Positions 36,292-38,809 of a stretch of DNA of 38,809 nucleotides are shown here, in pieces; position 1 is the stretch's first letter; the number at the start of each line of letters is the position of its first letter. The notes under the pieces were generated by a model. That model was not told where the DNA came from. It ran no database searches and was given only the letters and a program-made list of their open reading frames with translations. Where the stretch lies: assembly GCF_021742065.1 (NCBI RefSeq), contig NZ_JAKKIE010000040.1, forward strand, positions 1 through 38,809, written 5' to 3'. Origin of the DNA: Rhizorhapis sp. SPR117 (GTDB taxonomy: Bacteria; Pseudomonadota; Alphaproteobacteria; Sphingomonadales; Sphingomonadaceae). A program made the position numbers and the translations under genes.

Positions 36292-36933
36292 ATGACTGAC
36301 GGACCAGACCAAAATCCCATCGAAACCGCGCGAAAGCTTTTTGCGGGGCCGATAGGCTTTCTCAAATCCGCGCCGGATCTGAAATTCCTGCCCGATCCGC
36401 TGGTAAAGGAGGTCGCCTTTGCCGGTCGGTCCAATGTCGGCAAAAGCTCGCTTTTGAACGCACTGACCGGTCGCAACTCCCTTGCGCGCACGTCCAACAC
36501 ACCGGGCCGCACGCAGGAACTCAATTTCTTCGATGTAGGCGACCCCCTGCTGTTCCGTCTTGTCGACATGCCCGGCTATGGCTTTGCCAAGGCGCCCAAG
36601 GACATGATCCGCCAGTGGCGCTTTCTCATCAACGACTATCTGCGCGGGCGGCAAGTGCTCAAACGCACGCTCGTCCTCATCGACAGCCGCCATGGCATCA
36701 AGGAGGTCGACCGCGACATCATGAAGATGCTCGATGATGCAGCGGTCAGCTATCGCATCGTCATGACCAAGGCGGACAAGGTGAAGGCCAGCGACCTTGC
36801 CGCCACATGCGAAGCCGTCACTACCGAAATCCGCAAACGCCCCGCCGCCCATCCGGATATCATCGTGACGTCCAGTGAAAAGGGCATGGGTATCCCCGAA
36901 TTGCGCGCTGCGGTCATCGACGCGCTCGACTGA
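36292..36933 (+). CDS. engB: Ribosome biogenesis GTPase EngB (YihA/YsxC)
   Basis: A 213-residue TRAFAC GTPase with G1 GRSNVGKSS, G2 TSNTPGRTQ, G3 DMPGYG, G4 TKAD and G5-like TSSEKG. EngB acts in large-subunit assembly and is usually essential. GGAAG precedes the ATG, within 13 bp of the inverted repeat. It follows yidC, a common alphaproteobacterial arrangement. Confidence 0.96.
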   Translation: MTDGPDQNPIETARKLFAGPIGFLKSAPDLKFLPDPLVKEVAFAGRSNVGKSSLLNALTGRNSLARTSNTPGRTQELNFFDVGDPLLFRLVDMPGYGFAKAPKDMIRQWRFLINDYLRGRQVLKRTLVLIDSRHGIKEVDRDIMKMLDDAAVSYRIVMTKADKVKASDLAATCEAVTTEIRKRPAAHPDIIVTSSEKGMGIPELRAAVIDALD

Positions 36934-36965
36934 CGCCTGCCTGACCTTGTAAGGGATCAAGCCTT

Positions 36966-37628
36966 ATGAAACTCATCATCGGAAACAAGGCCTATTCCAG
37001 TTGGTCGCTACGCGGCTGGCTCGCCTGCAGACAATCGGGCCTGCTATTCGAAGAGCTGGTCGTTCCCCTCTATGATGAAGCATGGGAACAGCGTCGTCAG
37101 GATGAAGACTTCGCGCCGTCATCGGGCAAGGTGCCGATCCTGTGGGACGGCGATATTGCGGTGTGGGACAGCCTCGCCATCATTGAATATCTGAACGAAA
37201 AGACCGGCAACGGCAAATTCTGGCCAAAGGACCCCGCCGCGCGAGCCATGGCGCGCTCCATAGCCGCCGAAATGCATTCCAGCTACGCCGCGCTACGCCG
37301 TGCCCACTGCATGAACATTCGCCAGATTTACCCCGCCCAACCGCCTGCACCCGATGTCATGCTGGACATCGACCGCATCATGCAACTATGGGCACAGGCC
37401 CGCGCACGCTTTGGCGGATCGGGCGATTTCCTGTTCGGTGAATTCGGCGCAGCGGACATCATGTTCGCGCCCGTCATCACCCGCTTCATCACCTATTCCC
37501 TCCCCGTGGCCCGCTTTGCCGAGGGCTATATGCATGCCGTCATCAACCACCCCTTCATGCAGGAATGGATCGGCGCCGCACAGGCCGAAGACTGGGTGAT
37601 CGAACGGTTTGAAAAGCAGGTGGAATAG
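36966..37628 (+). CDS. Glutathione S-transferase family protein
   Basis: The 220-residue protein has an N-terminal thioredoxin-like domain with KAYSSWSLRGWLAC (possible catalytic Ser/Tyr near residues 10-13), GKVPILWDGD (cis-Pro loop) and DSLAIIEYL (glutathione-binding DS pair), then an all-helical C domain. Substrate cannot be told. AAGGG lies before ATG 36966, 32 bp after engB, so cotranscription with engB is possible. Confidence 0.9.
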   Translation: MKLIIGNKAYSSWSLRGWLACRQSGLLFEELVVPLYDEAWEQRRQDEDFAPSSGKVPILWDGDIAVWDSLAIIEYLNEKTGNGKFWPKDPAARAMARSIAAEMHSSYAALRRAHCMNIRQIYPAQPPAPDVMLDIDRIMQLWAQARARFGGSGDFLFGEFGAADIMFAPVITRFITYSLPVARFAEGYMHAVINHPFMQEWIGAAQAEDWVIERFEKQVE

Positions 37629-37688
37629 GGCCGTTTCGCGCGACATTGGTTAAATTTTGGGGTGCTTCCCGAAACGCGGGAATGGACG

Positions 37689-38246
37689 TCAGTGCTTTTG
37701 CACAGTCATCCGATCGACATAGGCGATTCCGATCGCTGACAAGATGAAAATGGTATGGATTATAGTCTGCCACATCACGCCTTCGCTTGTGACGTTCGCC
37801 CCTTCCTGCCCGATACGGCTAGCCTCGATGAACGTGCGAAGCAGATGGATCGATGATATGCCGATAATCGCCATCGCCAGCTTCACCTTAAGGATACCGG
37901 CATTGACATGGCTCAGCCATTCCGGCTGATCGGGATGGCCCTGTAGCCCCAGGCGAGAGACAAAGGTTTCATATCCGCCGACGATCACCATGACGAGCAA
38001 GTTGGAGATCATCACGACATCGATCAGCCCGAGGACGACCAGCATGATCTGCTGCTCACCAAATGCGTTGGCATGTAGTACAAGATGCCAAAGCTCTTTC
38101 AAGAACAGGAAGACATAGACGCACTGCGCCACGATTAATCCAATATACAGCGGCAGCTGGAGCCAGCGCGAACTGAAAATCAGTAGAGGAAGCGGTCGTA
38201 ATTGCGCGTGAGATTCTTTATGTTCCATGGGGTTGGCATTAGCCAT
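37689..38246 (-). CDS. UPF0114/YqhA family membrane protein
   Basis: A 185-residue inner-membrane protein with about four hydrophobic helices (LYIGLIVAQCVYVFLFL, IMLVVLGLIDVVMISNLLVMVIVGGY, LAMAIIGISSIHLL and TIFILSAIGIAYVDR; the second is given as IMLVVLGLIDVVMI). The GYETFVSRLGLQGHPDQPEWL loop is typical of the TIGR00645/YqhA family. ATG 38246 (MANANPMEH) is taken; ATG 38228 is an alternative. Function is unknown. Confidence 0.88.
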   Translation of the reverse strand: MANANPMEHKESHAQLRPLPLLIFSSRWLQLPLYIGLIVAQCVYVFLFLKELWHLVLHANAFGEQQIMLVVLGLIDVVMISNLLVMVIVGGYETFVSRLGLQGHPDQPEWLSHVNAGILKVKLAMAIIGISSIHLLRTFIEASRIGQEGANVTSEGVMWQTIIHTIFILSAIGIAYVDRMTVQKH

Positions 38247-38289
38247 CGCAGTCCAAGAATGCCAGCCTGCTCGCACGCGTCGATCAAAT

Positions 38290-38724
38290 TTAGCCTATAC
38301 TCAGGGTGGCTGCTGCCAACACCAAATAGCGGCCAACCTTGGCTACCGTCACCAGCAGCAGGAAAACTGGCAGTGGCTCACGAAGGACACCTGCAACGAC
38401 TGTCAATGGATCGCCGATTACGGGCACCCAGCTCAACAATAGCGACCACCTGCCATAGCGGTGATACCAGCGCTGTGCGCGTTCCAGAGCGTGTTCACTT
38501 ACCGGAAACCATCTATGGTGTCGGCATCTTTCGATCCAGCGACCGAGGAACCAGTTGGCGAGGGAACCCAGAATATTTCCCGTACTGGCAACCAGAATGA
38601 GCGTAACCGGTGAATAGTCTCCCAGCAGCATGGCTACGAGCAGGGCTTCCGACTGCATCGGGAATATCGTCGCGGCTGCGAAGGCGGCAACAAACAAGCC
38701 TGCATATGCAACTGCGTCACTCAT
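38290..38724 (-). CDS. YqaA/DedA-like membrane protein
   Basis: The protein has 144 residues from ATG 38724 (MSDAVAYAGLF). It has a DedA/SNARE-associated pattern: FAAATIFPMQSEALLVAML, STGNILGSLANWFLGRW and the Arg/Gly segment YHRYGRWSLLLSWVPVIGDPLTVVAG (shown in part: SWVPVIGDPLTVVAG). DedA-like proteins are thought to move lipids or ions across the membrane; YqaA itself is uncharacterised. The longer in-frame start at 38769 adds 15 residues without similarity. Nothing else is recognised in 38725-38809. Confidence 0.87.
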   Translation of the reverse strand: MSDAVAYAGLFVAAFAAATIFPMQSEALLVAMLLGDYSPVTLILVASTGNILGSLANWFLGRWIERCRHHRWFPVSEHALERAQRWYHRYGRWSLLLSWVPVIGDPLTVVAGVLREPLPVFLLLVTVAKVGRYLVLAAATLSIG

Positions 38725-38809
38725 GGATTTGCAACTGAATGACAGACCGGCTGATGCCGGTAGGTTCATGGGTTGTGGCTGAAGCCTGTGCTGTGGGTAT
38801 GGCGGTCGA

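Noticed and set aside
36105..36299. Short open frames through the inverted repeat
   Set aside because: Translations with RRRES and RLRGNDE patterns come from REP-like repeats, not genes.

Overview
The window reads as chromosomal DNA of a GC-rich alphaproteobacterium, most likely a sphingomonad (Sphingomonadaceae). This rests on the GC-rich wobble positions, the protein sequences of the ribosomal cluster, the RGG-rich extension on S5, an arginine at S12 position 88 and the short palindromic intergenic repeats. The family call is inference; no 16S rRNA gene is present.

Region A (1-8637) is one end of an integrated genomic island. From the left it holds the possible tail of an IS transposase, a 5'-truncated SF2 helicase, and a lone HipA-family kinase with an antitoxin-like N-terminal domain and two large operator-like palindromes over its promoter. 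Next comes a tightly coupled three-gene operon (serine recombinase, ParB-like protein, RepB-type ParB-like protein) on the minus strand. A small unrecognised protein is divergent from it, followed by an AlpA-type regulator whose 3' end overlaps a P4-type tyrosine integrase. Between the integrase and guaA lie four copies of a 9-bp repeat that look like integrase arm sites. The island ends at the 3' end of guaA, a known island integration site. The distal end is outside the window. The recombinase/ParB/RepB operon and the self-contained HipA unit are the best candidates for an undescribed system.

Region B (8638-28853) is core genome on the minus strand. Transcription runs from a strong sigma70-like promoter (28785-28813) through rpsL, rpsG, fusA and tuf (the str operon, closed by a strong terminator at 24171-24209). 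It continues with rpsJ, rplC, rplD, rplW, rplB, rpsS, rplV, rpsC, rplP, rpmC, rpsQ (S10 operon), then rplN to rplO (spc operon), secY and adk. After adk the usual rpsM-rpsK-rpoA-rplQ block is absent; gdhA and guaA follow instead. Most junctions within the cluster are short or overlapping. Exceptions carry hairpins or palindromic repeats (rpsJ/rplC, rplO/secY, rpmD/rplO, rpsG/fusA).

Region C (28854-38809) holds housekeeping genes. A LytM/M23 peptidase overlaps a bactofilin gene (cell-shape module). A DUF805 membrane protein, a ComM/YifB-type AAA ATPase and a single-domain response regulator lie on the minus strand. A small PGPGW-like membrane protein precedes the conserved rpmH-rnpA-yidD-yidC-engB cluster (ribosome, RNase P, membrane insertion, ribosome assembly GTPase). 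A glutathione S-transferase, a YqhA/UPF0114 membrane protein and a YqaA-like membrane protein close the window. The rnpA reading frame encloses rpmH and its start is unusual.
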